Shown piece after piece: positions 29,827 to 38,897 of a DNA stretch of 64,000 bases. The notes beneath the pieces are model-generated. The model worked only from the letters and a program-made list of their open reading frames with translations. It was not told the DNA's origin and did no database searches. The DNA is from Streptomyces cathayae. Lineage in GTDB: Bacteria; Actinomycetota; Actinomycetes; Streptomycetales; Streptomycetaceae. Numbering within the stretch: the first letter of the stretch is position 1; each line of letters opens with the position of its first letter. A program made the translations under genes and the position numbers. The stretch lies in the NCBI RefSeq assembly GCF_029760955.1, contig NZ_CP121682.1, forward strand, positions 2,480,001 to 2,544,000. Direction: 5' to 3'.

Positions 29827-30852
29827 TCAGAAGACCGACTCGGCCTCGTCCATGCGGTTCTGCGGGACCGTCTTCAGTTCGGTGACGGCCTCCGCGAGCG
29901 GGACCATCACGATGTCGGTGCCGCGCAGCGCCGTCATCTTCCCGAACTCCCCGCGGTGCGCGGCCTCCACCGCGTGCCAGCCGAAGCGGGTGGCGAGCAC
30001 CCTGTCGTACGCGGTCGGCGTGCCACCGCGCTGGGTGTGGCCGAGGATGACCGGCCTGGCCTCCTTGCCGAGGCGGCGCTCCAGTTCAGCGGCGAGCGCC
30101 GTGCCGATGCCCTGGAAGCGCTCGTGGCCGAACTTGTCGATCGCGCCCTTGCCGTAGTCCATGGTGCCGTCGGCGGGGTGGGCGCCCTCGGCGACGCTGA
30201 TCACCGCGAACTTCTTGCCGCGGGCGAAGCGCGCCTCGATCATCTTGACCAGCTGGGCCGGGTCGAAGGCCCGCTCGGGCAGGCAGATGCCGTGGGCGCC
30301 GGCGGCCATGCCGGACTCCAGGGCGATCCAGCCCGCGTGCCGGCCCATGACCTCGACGACCATCACCCGCTGGTGGGACTCGGCGGTGGTCTTCAGCCGG
30401 TCCATCGCCTCGGTGGCGACGCCGACGGCGGTGTCGAAGCCGAAGGTGCGGTCGGTGGAGGAGATGTCGTTGTCGATCGTCTTCGGGACGCCGACCACCG
30501 GCAGTCCCGCGTCCGACAGCATGCGGGCGGCGGTGAGCGTGCCCTCCCCGCCGATCGGGATGAGGACGTCGATACCGAAGTCGCGGATCATGTCCGAGGC
30601 GTTCTCGCAGGCCTCGCGGAGCCGGTCGCGCTCCAGCCGGGAGGAACCGAGGATGGTGCCGCCGCGGGCCAGGATGCCGCTGACCGCGTTGAGGTCGAGG
30701 GTCCGGTAGTTGCCGTCGAGCAGGCCCGCGTAGCCGTCCTCGAAGCCGATGACCTCGTCGCCGTAGTTGTCGACCGCTCGGTGCACAACCGACCGGATCA
30801 CGGCGTTCAGGCCGGGGCAGTCGCCGCCTGCGGTGAGAACTCCGATGCGCAT
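29827..30852 (-). CDS. pfkA: 6-phosphofructokinase, actinobacterial group III ATP type
   Basis: 341 aa, the length of Streptomyces PfkA. Phosphorylates fructose-6-phosphate. MRIGVLTAGGDCPGLNAVIR at the N-terminus sets the start (ATG 30852, AGGAG 11 bases upstream). GGEGT with Gly after the acidic residue indicates ATP rather than pyrophosphate as donor, although PKTIDND has Lys where classical ATP enzymes have Gly; this mixed pattern is known in actinobacterial ATP-dependent enzymes. Catalytic Asp is in TIDND; EVMGRHAGW and GHTQRGGTPTAYDR bind substrates. Divergent from pta-ackA, with pyk next, so two regulated steps of glycolysis sit beside the acetate pathway. Confidence 0.94.
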   Translation of the reverse strand: MRIGVLTAGGDCPGLNAVIRSVVHRAVDNYGDEVIGFEDGYAGLLDGNYRTLDLNAVSGILARGGTILGSSRLERDRLREACENASDMIRDFGIDVLIPIGGEGTLTAARMLSDAGLPVVGVPKTIDNDISSTDRTFGFDTAVGVATEAMDRLKTTAESHQRVMVVEVMGRHAGWIALESGMAAGAHGICLPERAFDPAQLVKMIEARFARGKKFAVISVAEGAHPADGTMDYGKGAIDKFGHERFQGIGTALAAELERRLGKEARPVILGHTQRGGTPTAYDRVLATRFGWHAVEAAHRGEFGKMTALRGTDIVMVPLAEAVTELKTVPQNRMDEAESVF

Positions 30853-31207
30853 CGTGTTGTCGTCTCCTGGTCGCTGTGGATACCGGTGAGCCAGCTCCGA
30901 TTGTTCCATGCCGCCCGGCCCCGCCGGGCCCCCCGTCCCGGCCGCCCACCGGTCTCCCGTCCCGGCCGCCCACCGGTTCCCCGCCCCGGCCGCTCGTCGG
31001 GTCCCCGGTCCGGCCGTTCGCCCGGCCCTGTCCGAAAACCGCCCCGGCCCCGCGCCCCGGGCCCGGGGCCGCATCCCGCAGGCGGGCCCCCCACCAGCGC
31101 CGGAGGTACTGTCGAGGGGGATCAGCCCGCTCCGGCGAGCGCGGCGTCCGGGCCGGATCCCGCAGGGCCGACAAGCACCGCGAGACCCCCGACGAAACGG
31201 AGCACGC
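30853..31207. other. Divergent pfkA/pta region
   Basis: 355 bases without a convincing gene. It holds a 4-unit, 24-bp tandem repeat array (30931-31026) and should hold both promoters. I see no clear -35/-10 pair. GGAG at 31199-31202 is the pta ribosome site. Confidence 0.45.
30931..31026. repeat. Four 24-bp tandem repeats between pfkA and pta
   Basis: Units begin at 30931, 30955, 30979 and 31003. Units 1 and 2 are nearly identical (CCCGTCCCGGCCGCCCACCG core), unit 3 is diverged and unit 4 is most diverged. The repeat is C-rich on the plus strand. It could hold repeated protein sites or be slippage product. Confidence 0.75.
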
Positions 31208-33316
31208 GTGACCCGCAGTGTGTACGTGACCAGCATCGACCGAGGCGACGGCCGCCAGGTCGTCGAACTGGGGGTCATGGAACTCCTGACCCGGCAGGTC
31301 GACCGGGTGGGCGTCTTCCGTCCCCTGGTGCACGAAGGCCCCGACCGCCTCTTCGAACTGCTGCGCGCCCGCTACCGGCTCACCCAGGACCCGGCGACCG
31401 TCTACGGCATGGACTACCAGGAGGCGTCCGCCCTCCAGGCCGAACGCGGCTCCGACGAACTGGTGTCGACGCTGGTCGACCGGTTCCACGCCGTCGCCCG
31501 CGACTACGACGTCGTCCTCGTCCTCGGCACCGACTACGCCGACACCCAGTTCCCGGACGAGCTGTTCCTCAACGCCCGCCTCGCCAACGAGTTCGGCGCC
31601 TCGGTGATCCCGGTCGTGGGCGGCCGCAGGCAGAGCTCCGAGTCGGTGCGCGACGAGACCCGCAACGCCTTCCGCGCCTACCAGACGCTGGGCTGCGACG
31701 TGCTCGCCATGGTGGTCAACCGGGTGGCCGTCGAGGACCGGGACGAGATCGCCGAGCGGCTGGCCTCCCGGCTGCCGGTGCCCTGCTACGTCCTGCCCGA
31801 CGAACCCGCGCTGGCCGCCCCCACCGTGGCCCAGATCGCCCACACCCTGAGCGCGAAGGTGGTGCTCGGCGACGACTCCGGACTGGCCCGCGACGCCCTG
31901 GACTTCGTCTTCGGCGGCGCCATGCTGCCCAATCTCCTCGCCGCCCTGACCCCGGGCTGCCTGGTCATCGCCCCGGGCGACCGCGCCGACCTGGTCGTCG
32001 GCACGCTGGCCGCGCACAGCACCAACACCCCGCCGATAGCCGGGGTGCTGCTGACCCTGGACGAGGTGCCCGACGACCGCATCCTCACCCTCGCCGCCCG
32101 CCTCGCCCCCGGCACCCCGGTCCTGTCGGTGCCCGGCAACAGCTTCCCCACCGCCGAGCAGCTGTTCTCCCTGGAGGGGAAGCTGAACGCGGCCACCCCG
32201 CGCAAGGCGGAGACCGCGCTCGGCCTCTTCGAGCGGTACGCCGACACCGCCGACCTCACCCGGCGGGTCTCCGCGCCCAGCAGCGACCGCGTCACGCCGA
32301 TGATGTTCGAGCACAAACTGCTCGAACAGGCCCGCTCCGACCTCAGGCGGGTCGTCCTGCCCGAGGGCGGCGAGGAGCGGGTGCTGCACGCGGCCGAGGT
32401 GCTGCTGCGCCGGGGCGTGTGCGAACTCACCCTGCTGGGGCCGGTCGACCACATCCGCAAGAAGGCCGCCGACCTCGGCATCGCCCTCGGCGACACCCAG
32501 CTGATCGACCCGGCCGCCTCCGAGCTGCGCGACGCCTTCGCCGAGAAGTACGCCTCCCTGCGCGCCCACCGCGGGGTCAGCGTCGAGCTGGCCTACGACG
32601 TCGTCTCGGACCCGAACTACTTCGGCACGCTGATGGTGGAGGAAGGTTTCGCCGACGGCATGGTGTCCGGCTCGGTGCACTCCACGGCCGCGACCATCCG
32701 GCCGGCCTTCGAGATCATCAAGACCCGGCAGGACTCCTCGATCGTGTCCTCCGTCTTCTTCATGTGCCTGGCCGACCGGGTCCTGGTGTACGGCGACTGC
32801 GCGGTCAACCCCGACCCCGACGCCGAGCAGCTCGCCGACATCGCCGTGCAGTCGGCGGCCACGGCCGCGCGGTTCGGGGTGGAGCCGCGGATCGCGATGC
32901 TGTCGTACTCGACGGGCACCTCCGGCTCCGGCGCCGACGTCGACAAGGTGCGCGAGGCGACCGAGCTGGTGCGGGCCCGCCGTCCCGACCTCCGGATCGA
33001 GGGGCCGATCCAGTACGACGCGGCCGTGGAGCCGTCGGTCGCGGCGACCAAGCTGCCGGACTCCGAGGTCGCCGGGCAGGCGACCGTGCTGATCTTCCCC
33101 GACCTGAACACCGGCAACAACACCTACAAGGCCGTGCAGCGCTCGGCCGGCGCGATCGCGGTCGGCCCGGTGCTGCAGGGTCTGCGCAAGCCGGTCAACG
33201 ACCTGTCCCGGGGCGCCCTCGTCCAGGACATCGTCAACACCGTCGCCATCACGGCGATCCAGGCCCAGTCCGTCGCCGGGTCCCCGGCCCCGAACGAGAA
33301 GGCAGCCACCCAGTGA
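31208..33316 (+). CDS. pta: Phosphate acetyltransferase (long form)
   Basis: 702 aa. Interconverts acetyl-CoA and acetyl phosphate. It has three parts: N-terminal P-loop-like domain (SVYVTSIDRGDGRQVVELGV), central DRTGG-type domain (about 215-330; IAPGDRADLVVGTLA) and C-terminal PTA_PTB catalytic domain (about 370-695; MVEEGFADGMVSGSVHSTA, SYSTGTSGSG, LIFPDLNTGNNTYKAVQR). The GTG at 31208 is preferred, as GGAG lies 5 bases upstream and homology starts with TRSVYVTS; the frame is open further left only through repeats. The stop overlaps the ackA start (GTGA), giving a tightly coupled acetate operon. Confidence 0.94.
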   Translation: MTRSVYVTSIDRGDGRQVVELGVMELLTRQVDRVGVFRPLVHEGPDRLFELLRARYRLTQDPATVYGMDYQEASALQAERGSDELVSTLVDRFHAVARDYDVVLVLGTDYADTQFPDELFLNARLANEFGASVIPVVGGRRQSSESVRDETRNAFRAYQTLGCDVLAMVVNRVAVEDRDEIAERLASRLPVPCYVLPDEPALAAPTVAQIAHTLSAKVVLGDDSGLARDALDFVFGGAMLPNLLAALTPGCLVIAPGDRADLVVGTLAAHSTNTPPIAGVLLTLDEVPDDRILTLAARLAPGTPVLSVPGNSFPTAEQLFSLEGKLNAATPRKAETALGLFERYADTADLTRRVSAPSSDRVTPMMFEHKLLEQARSDLRRVVLPEGGEERVLHAAEVLLRRGVCELTLLGPVDHIRKKAADLGIALGDTQLIDPAASELRDAFAEKYASLRAHRGVSVELAYDVVSDPNYFGTLMVEEGFADGMVSGSVHSTAATIRPAFEIIKTRQDSSIVSSVFFMCLADRVLVYGDCAVNPDPDAEQLADIAVQSAATAARFGVEPRIAMLSYSTGTSGSGADVDKVREATELVRARRPDLRIEGPIQYDAAVEPSVAATKLPDSEVAGQATVLIFPDLNTGNNTYKAVQRSAGAIAVGPVLQGLRKPVNDLSRGALVQDIVNTVAITAIQAQSVAGSPAPNEKAATQ

Positions 33317-34575
33317 GCGCCCGTCCGTCCCCCACCACCGCCCTGCCCGACGAGCCGCACTCGGCCGCCCCCTCCCGGGTCCTCGTCCTCAACTCCGGCT
33401 CCTCGTCGGTGAAGTACCAGCTGCTGGACATGCGGGACCGCAGCCGGCTCGCGTCCGGCCTGGTCGAGCGGATCGGCGAGCAAACCTCGCTGGTCCGGCA
33501 CACGCCGCTGGCGTCGGGCGGGAGAACACGCGAGCGGACCGGCCCGGTCGCCGGCCACGACGCCGCCCTGAAGGCGATGGCCGAGGAACTGGCCCTCGAC
33601 GGGCTGGGGCTCGACTCCCCCGAACTGGCCGCGATCGGGCACCGGGTGGTGCACGGCGGGATGCACTTCACCGAGCCGACCGTCGTGGACGACGCGGTGC
33701 TCGCCGAGATCGAGCGGCTCATCCCGGTCGCCCCGCTGCACAATCCGGCCAACCTGACGGGCATCCGTACCGCCATGGCGCTGCGCCCGGACCTGCCGCA
33801 GGTCGCCGTCTTCGACACCGCCTTCCACACCACGATGCCGGAGTCGGCCGCCCGCTACGCGATCGACGTGGAGACCGCCGACCGGCACCGCGTCCGCCGC
33901 TACGGCTTCCACGGCACCTCGCACGCGTATGTGTCCCGGGAGACGGCCCGGCTGCTGGGGAAGGCACCCGAGGACGTGAACGTGATCGTGCTGCACCTGG
34001 GCAACGGGGCGTCCGCCTCGGCGGTGCGGGGCGGGCGGTGCGTGGACACCTCCATGGGGCTGACGCCCTTGGAAGGGCTGGTGATGGGTACCCGGTCCGG
34101 AGACATGGACCCGGCCGTCATCTTCCATTTGATGCGTGTGGGCGACATGTCCGCCGACGAGATCGACACTCTCCTCAACAAGAAGAGCGGACTGGTCGGC
34201 CTGTGCGGTGACAACGACATGCGGGAGATCCGCCGCCGGGTCGACGCGGGCGACGAACAGGCGAAGCTCGCGTTCGACATCTACATTCACCGTCTGAAGA
34301 AGTACATCGGCGCCTATTACGCCGTTCTCGGACGAGTGGACGCGGTGGCGTTCACCGCCGGGGTCGGCGAGAACGCCGCTCCGGTACGGGAGGCGGCCGT
34401 GGCGGGCCTGACGGAACTGGGTCTGGCGGTCGACGCCGAGCGCAACGGCGCGCGCGGTGACGGGCCGCGGCTGATCTCGCCCGCGGGTGCGCGGGTCGCG
34501 GTCGCCGTGGTACCGACGGATGAGGAAATGGAGATCGCCACACAGACCTACGCACTGGCCGGAAAGCGCAACTGA
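33313..34575 (+). CDS. ackA: Acetate kinase
   Basis: 420 aa. Makes acetate and ATP from acetyl phosphate, or the reverse. Motifs: VLVLNSGSSSVKYQL (N-terminal beta-strand and phosphate loop), IGHRVVHGG, VFDTAFHTTMP (catalytic Asp), GFHGTSHAYV, VLHLGNGASAS and FTAGVGENA. GTG 33313 overlaps the pta stop by four bases. A 20-residue N-terminal leader (SARPSPTTALPDEPHSAAPS) precedes the conserved start and may be disordered. pyk follows after 73 bases with its own promoter. Confidence 0.95.
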   Translation: MSARPSPTTALPDEPHSAAPSRVLVLNSGSSSVKYQLLDMRDRSRLASGLVERIGEQTSLVRHTPLASGGRTRERTGPVAGHDAALKAMAEELALDGLGLDSPELAAIGHRVVHGGMHFTEPTVVDDAVLAEIERLIPVAPLHNPANLTGIRTAMALRPDLPQVAVFDTAFHTTMPESAARYAIDVETADRHRVRRYGFHGTSHAYVSRETARLLGKAPEDVNVIVLHLGNGASASAVRGGRCVDTSMGLTPLEGLVMGTRSGDMDPAVIFHLMRVGDMSADEIDTLLNKKSGLVGLCGDNDMREIRRRVDAGDEQAKLAFDIYIHRLKKYIGAYYAVLGRVDAVAFTAGVGENAAPVREAAVAGLTELGLAVDAERNGARGDGPRLISPAGARVAVAVVPTDEEMEIATQTYALAGKRN

Positions 34576-34636
34576 GCAGCGACTTTCTCATATGTATCTT
34601 CCGCCAGACGGAATATTCCGGAGCGAAACAAACCGA

Positions 34637-34648
34637 TAGGATCGCCCC
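34637..34648 (+). promoter_or_regulatory. Leaderless promoter of pyk
   Basis: TAGGAT (34637-34642), then 6 bases, then ATG 34649, with no Shine-Dalgarno. Upstream, TTCCGCCAGACGGAA (about 34599-34613) is a small palindrome that could be an operator. Confidence 0.55.
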
Positions 34649-36076
34649 ATGCGCCGTTCCAAAATCGTCTGTACTCTCGGCCCCGCGGTCGACTCCCACG
34701 AGCAGCTCGTCGCCCTGATCGAAGCCGGCATGAACGTGGCCCGCTTCAACTTCAGCCACGGCTCGCACGCCGAGCACCAGGGCAGGTACGAGAGGGTCCG
34801 TGCCGCCGCCAAGGAGACCGGCAGGGCCATCGGCGTCCTCGCCGACCTCCAGGGCCCGAAGATCCGTCTGGAGACCTTCGCCGAGGGCCCCGTCGAGCTG
34901 GTGCGCGGTGACGAGTTCACCATCACCACCGAGGACGTCCCCGGCGACCGGACCATCTGCGGAACGACCTACAAGGGCCTGCCGGGCGACGTCTCCCGCG
35001 GCGACCAGGTCCTGATCAACGACGGCAACGTCGAACTGAAGGTGCTGGACGTCGAGGGCACCCGGGTGCGGACGATCGTCATCGAGGGCGGTGTCATCTC
35101 CGACCACAAGGGCATCAACCTGCCCGGCGCGGCCGTGAACGTGCCCGCGCTGTCCGAGAAGGACATCGAGGACCTGCGGTTCGCGCTGCGCATGGGCTGC
35201 GACATGGTCGCGCTGTCCTTCGTCCGGGACGCCAAGGACGTGGCCGACGTCCACCGCGTGATGGACGAGGAGGGCCGCCGGGTGCCCGTCATCGCCAAGG
35301 TGGAGAAGCCGCAGGCGGTGGCGAACATGGAGGACGTCGTGATGGCGTTCGACGGTGTGATGGTCGCCCGCGGCGACCTGGCCGTCGAGTACCCGCTCGA
35401 GAAGGTCCCCATGGTGCAGAAGCGCCTGATCGAGCTGTGCCGGCGCAACGCCAAGCCGGTGATCGTGGCGACCCAGATGATGGAGTCGATGATCACCAAC
35501 TCCCGTCCGACCCGCGCCGAGGCCTCCGACGTGGCCAACGCGATCCTGGACGGCGCCGACGCGGTCATGCTGTCGGCCGAGTCGAGCGTGGGCGCGTACC
35601 CGGTCGAGACCGTGCGGACGATGTCGAAGATCGTCCAGGCGGCCGAGCAGGAGCTGATGTCCAAGGGCCTGCAGCCGCTGGTGCCCGGCAAGAAGCCGCG
35701 TACCCAGGGCGGTTCGGTGGCGCGTGCCGCCGCCGAGATCGCCGACTTCCTCGGCGGCAAGGGCCTGGTGGCCTTCACCCAGTCCGGCGACACGGCCCGG
35801 CGGCTGTCCCGCTACCGCACCGGCCAGCCGATCCTGGCGTTCACCACGGACGAGTCCACCCGCAACCAGCTCGCGCTCAGCTGGGGTGTGGAGCCGCACG
35901 TCGTGCCGTTCGTGAACAGCACCGACGAGATGGTCGACCTGGTCCAGCAGGAGCTGGTCCGGCTCCACCGCTTCGACGAGGGCGACATCGTGGTGATCAC
36001 CGCCGGCTCGCCGCCCGGCGTCCCCGGCACCACCAACATGGTCCGCGTCCACCACATGGGCGGACCCCACAGCTGA
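34649..36076 (+). CDS. pyk: Pyruvate kinase
   Basis: 475 aa. Converts phosphoenolpyruvate and ADP to pyruvate and ATP. MRRSKIVCTLGPAVDSHEQL at the N-terminus, RFNFSHGSH, VIAKVEKPQAV (metal/phosphate-binding Lys and Glu), VMVARGDLAVEYP and VIVATQMMESM (signature) are all present. The C-terminal allosteric domain runs from about 350. The ATG sits 6 bases after a TAGGAT -10, so the mRNA is probably leaderless. Located after ackA, it matches the Pyk2 position in Streptomyces. A hairpin terminator follows at 36098. Confidence 0.95.
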   Translation: MRRSKIVCTLGPAVDSHEQLVALIEAGMNVARFNFSHGSHAEHQGRYERVRAAAKETGRAIGVLADLQGPKIRLETFAEGPVELVRGDEFTITTEDVPGDRTICGTTYKGLPGDVSRGDQVLINDGNVELKVLDVEGTRVRTIVIEGGVISDHKGINLPGAAVNVPALSEKDIEDLRFALRMGCDMVALSFVRDAKDVADVHRVMDEEGRRVPVIAKVEKPQAVANMEDVVMAFDGVMVARGDLAVEYPLEKVPMVQKRLIELCRRNAKPVIVATQMMESMITNSRPTRAEASDVANAILDGADAVMLSAESSVGAYPVETVRTMSKIVQAAEQELMSKGLQPLVPGKKPRTQGGSVARAAAEIADFLGGKGLVAFTQSGDTARRLSRYRTGQPILAFTTDESTRNQLALSWGVEPHVVPFVNSTDEMVDLVQQELVRLHRFDEGDIVVITAGSPPGVPGTTNMVRVHHMGGPHS

Positions 36077-36097
36077 CCCACCCGCGTGCACGACGTC

Positions 36098-36127
36098 GAG
36101 GGCGCCCTCTCTCCAGGGGGCGCCCTC
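36098..36127. terminator. Terminator between pyk and the convergent secreted-protein gene
   Basis: GAGGGCGCCC (36098-36107) and GGGCGCCCTC (36118-36127): 10-bp perfect stem, 10-base loop, 22 bases after the pyk stop. It may act for both convergent genes. Confidence 0.75.
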
Positions 36128-36172
36128 GGCGGTGTGCGGCTCCCGGAAGCCGGAAGGGGCCGACGCCGGTAC

Positions 36173-37552
36173 TCAGGTGACGTACTGCCGCAGTCCCGGT
36201 ACGTGCAGGGTGCCGCCGAACTGGCCGGCCTGCTGGACCGTCACATCGGTGAAGTAGATCAGGGGGATGTTGAGCGGCGGCGGGTTCTCGGGGTCGAAGG
36301 TGACGGGGATCAGCCCGAGCAGCTTGCCGGAGATGCGCTCCGTGTACATCACGGTGTCGCCGTCGCGGATGGTGGACATCGACCCCTTGGCCGCCTGCAC
36401 GTGGTGGGTCTTGCCGATCGACCTGTCCTCGACCGTCTGGTGCAGGTCGCCGATGTCGGTGCCGTCGGAGACCACGTACTTCAGGACCTTCTTGACCTTG
36501 CCGCTCGCGGTCCGGACCTCGACGATGCCCCGGTAGTCGGCGCCCCTCAGCAGCAGCGAACTGGCGTTCAGGAACCAGGGGTCCTCGGGCAGCGGGACCC
36601 TGTTGTCGACCCCGCCCTCGGCGTCGGTGGCGATCGGACAGCCGTCGAGGTCGGTCGCGGCACTCCCGGACGGTGCGGGCGGTGCGGCCGACGCGGAGGG
36701 GCTCGGCGAGGTGGTGACGGGATCCGTCGGGTCCGGGGCCGCCGGGGTTTCCGGAGCCTCCGGGGCCGCCGGGGTCTCGGCCGCCTCCCCCGCGCCCTCC
36801 GCCGCCCCGGCCGCCGTGTCGGCGGCTTCCCCGGCGGTGTCCTTCGCGGCTTCGGTGGCCTTCTCGACGGCTTCGACGGCGGAGGCCGACGGGGTGGGGC
36901 TCGGGCTCTCCTCGGCCTTCCTGTCCTGGGGGGTGAGGACGTCCTTGACGGCGTCCCCGATGTCCTCCAGGAGGTTGCGCCCGGTCTCCGAGGGCGTGGG
37001 CGCGGGTTCGCTCTGCCCTCCGGAACCCCGCGCGCCCGAGGCCGCGGACGGAGCGGGCGCGGGCTCCTCCTCGTCGCCGGAGTCACCGGAACCCGGACCC
37101 GGACCCGAACCCGGACCCGGCCCCGACGAAGGAGGTGAAGAGGACGAGCCGTTGTCCGTGCCCTCGCCCGTGCCCGGGTTCGCGGTCCTGCCGTCCCTGG
37201 CGGAGGCCGAGGGGCTCGGCTCCGTGGTGGCGTCGGCGCCGGAGGACGGAGCCGCCGTGTCGCTCGCCGGGGAGGACGCGTCGTCCTCGGACTCCTCCAG
37301 GGCCTTCAGACAGTCCTTGTACTCGTCTGCGGTCAGGTTCTTCGCCTGCGGCCGGTCCTCGGCCTGGGCGAGCGTCGGCGTGAACCCCATTCCCATGAGG
37401 ACCGCGGTCGGCATCGCCGCGAGGGCGATCGCTTTCCCGGCAGGCATGTGGAGTCTGGTGAACAGCGGCTTCTTGGGTGCCGCGTGGCGCGGCCCGGTTC
37501 TCACACGGAACGTCTCCCCATCGGTCCCGCGGGTCACCTCGTCAGCCGGCAC
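36173..37552 (-). CDS. Secreted Pro/Ser/Glu-rich protein of unknown function
   Basis: 459 aa. A long N-terminal region with a hydrophobic signal-like segment (AIALAAMPTAVLMGMGFTPTLAQAED, cleaved near residue 64) is followed by about 200 residues of low complexity: PSP/SGP repeats, GPGPGSG (from a DNA hexamer repeat near 37091-37120) and an Ala/Glu-rich stretch. The C-terminal 150 residues are globular: DGCPIATDAEGGVDNRVPLP, then beta-strand-like segments ending VPGLRQYVT. The start is GTG 37552 with GGGAGG 4 bases upstream; it overlaps the previous gene by 11 bases, so the DUF6230-DUF6114-this gene set is an operon. I do not recognise a biochemical function; cell-surface attachment is plausible. 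Confidence 0.75.
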   Translation of the reverse strand: MPADEVTRGTDGETFRVRTGPRHAAPKKPLFTRLHMPAGKAIALAAMPTAVLMGMGFTPTLAQAEDRPQAKNLTADEYKDCLKALEESEDDASSPASDTAAPSSGADATTEPSPSASARDGRTANPGTGEGTDNGSSSSPPSSGPGPGSGPGPGSGDSGDEEEPAPAPSAASGARGSGGQSEPAPTPSETGRNLLEDIGDAVKDVLTPQDRKAEESPSPTPSASAVEAVEKATEAAKDTAGEAADTAAGAAEGAGEAAETPAAPEAPETPAAPDPTDPVTTSPSPSASAAPPAPSGSAATDLDGCPIATDAEGGVDNRVPLPEDPWFLNASSLLLRGADYRGIVEVRTASGKVKKVLKYVVSDGTDIGDLHQTVEDRSIGKTHHVQAAKGSMSTIRDGDTVMYTERISGKLLGLIPVTFDPENPPPLNIPLIYFTDVTVQQAGQFGGTLHVPGLRQYVT

Positions 37553-38144
37553 TGTGCCTCCCGTTCGCCCCGTTCGCCGGGCTCGTTCCTGACAGATCGT
37601 TCTCGCCCTGTGCCTCAGGAGCCCGGGAGGGACCCCCGTCCTCCCTTGCCGTGGTGTCCTTCACGCGTCCCGTGGCCGTGGTGCCGGGTTCCGCGCTCTG
37701 CGGAAAGCCGCCCCGGCCCGGGGGAGCCGTCTGCACCTCCTGCTCGGGCGGGATGCCCGGCGCCCACGCGACGGCCATCGCCCCGCCGACCAGCGCGAGC
37801 AGGAAGCCGATGCCGAGGCCACCGAAGTTGGACACCGGAATGGAGACGAGCCCCAGCAGGATCGCCGCGACACCCGCGAAGACCCGGATGTGCTCCTGGA
37901 CCCACAGACTGACGCCGAGGACCACCAGCAGCACCCCGATGATCAGAGACCCCGCGCCCGCGGTGGTCGCCATGGTCAGCGTCAGATGGCCGACCCGGAG
38001 ATTCGCATACGGGAAGTACATGATCGGAAAGCCGCCGAGCGCGACGAACAGGCCGGCCCAGAACGGCCGTGCGCCTCGCCAGGCACGGAACTGCTGCCTG
38101 CGGCGGGTGAACTGGCCGGAGGCGGCAGGAGTCTCGGCGCTCAT
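37542..38144 (-). CDS. DUF6114-type membrane protein
   Basis: 200 aa. Four membrane segments are visible: PFWAGLFVALGGFPIMYFPY, LTMATTAGAGSLIIGVLLVV, HIRVFAGVAAILLGLVSIPV and GLGIGFLLALVGGAMAVAWA. A hydrophilic Pro/Gly/Glu-rich C-terminal tail (about 145-200) follows. The arrangement matches the DUF6114 family found beside DUF6230 genes in Streptomyces. ATG 38144 has AGGGAG upstream. It ends inside the start of the downstream secreted-protein gene (11-base overlap) and begins 118 bases after the DUF6230 gene. Function unknown; likely a membrane partner of the exported neighbours. Confidence 0.75.
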   Translation of the reverse strand: MSAETPAASGQFTRRRQQFRAWRGARPFWAGLFVALGGFPIMYFPYANLRVGHLTLTMATTAGAGSLIIGVLLVVLGVSLWVQEHIRVFAGVAAILLGLVSIPVSNFGGLGIGFLLALVGGAMAVAWAPGIPPEQEVQTAPPGRGGFPQSAEPGTTATGRVKDTTAREDGGPSRAPEAQGENDLSGTSPANGANGRHSAG

Positions 38145-38261
38145 GGAAAACAGCTCCCTGGTACGGCTTTGCTGTGGTCGTGATGTGCACCGCGTGTGAA
38201 GACGCGGCAAGAAGGTGGACGGGCGGGGGCGCCACCGGCTCCCCCGCCCGTCAGCGAGTGC

Positions 38262-38897
38262 TTAGTAGCACTCCTTGACACCCGTGGACAGCGACATCTT
38301 CAGCCCGCTGAGCTTGAAGGTTCCGGCGGTGGTGGCCCACGCCGTCTGCTTCACCTTCTTCAGCGTGGCCGAGTCGGCCTGCTGCGCGAAGCCGTACGGG
38401 TTCGCCTGCTCGTTGCCGCCCTTCATGCCCGGACCCTTGTTGGCGTCCTTGGCTGCCACACCGATGTCGATGTTGTGGAAGGTGGCGTCGGCCTCGAGGT
38501 TCGCGACGTCGATGTACAGGTTCTCCGCACGGACCGGGGTGCCGCCACCGCCGGCCCTCAGTATCAGACTGACCGAGCCGAGCCCCGGGATGCCCGGGGT
38601 CACCACGGACTGGCACATGTTCGTGATCTCCGCGGTCCGGAACGCCGAGACCGCGACGGGGTGAGCCGTCTTCTCGCCCTTGAGGGTGTGCCCCTCGTCG
38701 AGCGCTCCGTACTGGGCGAAGCCCGTCCCGTCGAGCTGGTCCGCCGTCACCTTGAACGACTGGCCGGAGACACTGAACGACGCGGCGAGAGCACCCTGCG
38801 CCATCGCGATGCCTATACAAGCCGTGGCGGCCACACTGGGCACCATCACCACGGCGAACCGCTTCCATCTGGTCCCGCCACGCACCTGGGACTCCAT
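38262..38897 (-). CDS. DUF6230-type exported protein
   Basis: 211 aa from ATG 38897, preceded by a strong AAGGAGG. An Arg/Lys n-region and hydrophobic segment (FAVVMVPSVAATACIGIAMAQGALA) form a signal peptide or N-terminal anchor. The body is Gly/Ala-rich with predicted beta structure (SFSVSGQSFKVTADQLDGTG, SVSLILRAGGGGTPVRAENL) and ends TGVKECY. Two cysteines (NMCQS and ECY) might pair outside the cell. The pairing with a DUF6114 gene is the family's usual context. First gene of the three-gene set, preceded by an unusually long 646-base gene-free region with two similar palindromic sites. Confidence 0.72.
   Translation of the reverse strand: MESQVRGGTRWKRFAVVMVPSVAATACIGIAMAQGALAASFSVSGQSFKVTADQLDGTGFAQYGALDEGHTLKGEKTAHPVAVSAFRTAEITNMCQSVVTPGIPGLGSVSLILRAGGGGTPVRAENLYIDVANLEADATFHNIDIGVAAKDANKGPGMKGGNEQANPYGFAQQADSATLKKVKQTAWATTAGTFKLSGLKMSLSTGVKECY

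Noticed and set aside
29827..30852. Pyrophosphate-dependent phosphofructokinase
   Set aside because: GGEGT with Gly at the donor-specificity position indicates ATP; the Lys in PKTIDND alone does not decide.
30931..31026. CRISPR array
   Set aside because: The 24-bp units are directly contiguous with no unique spacers and are graded in similarity.
29956..33312. Very long plus-strand open frame leading into ackA
   Set aside because: The part before 33313 runs out of frame through pta and antisense to pfkA; the ackA start is the GTG overlapping the pta stop.
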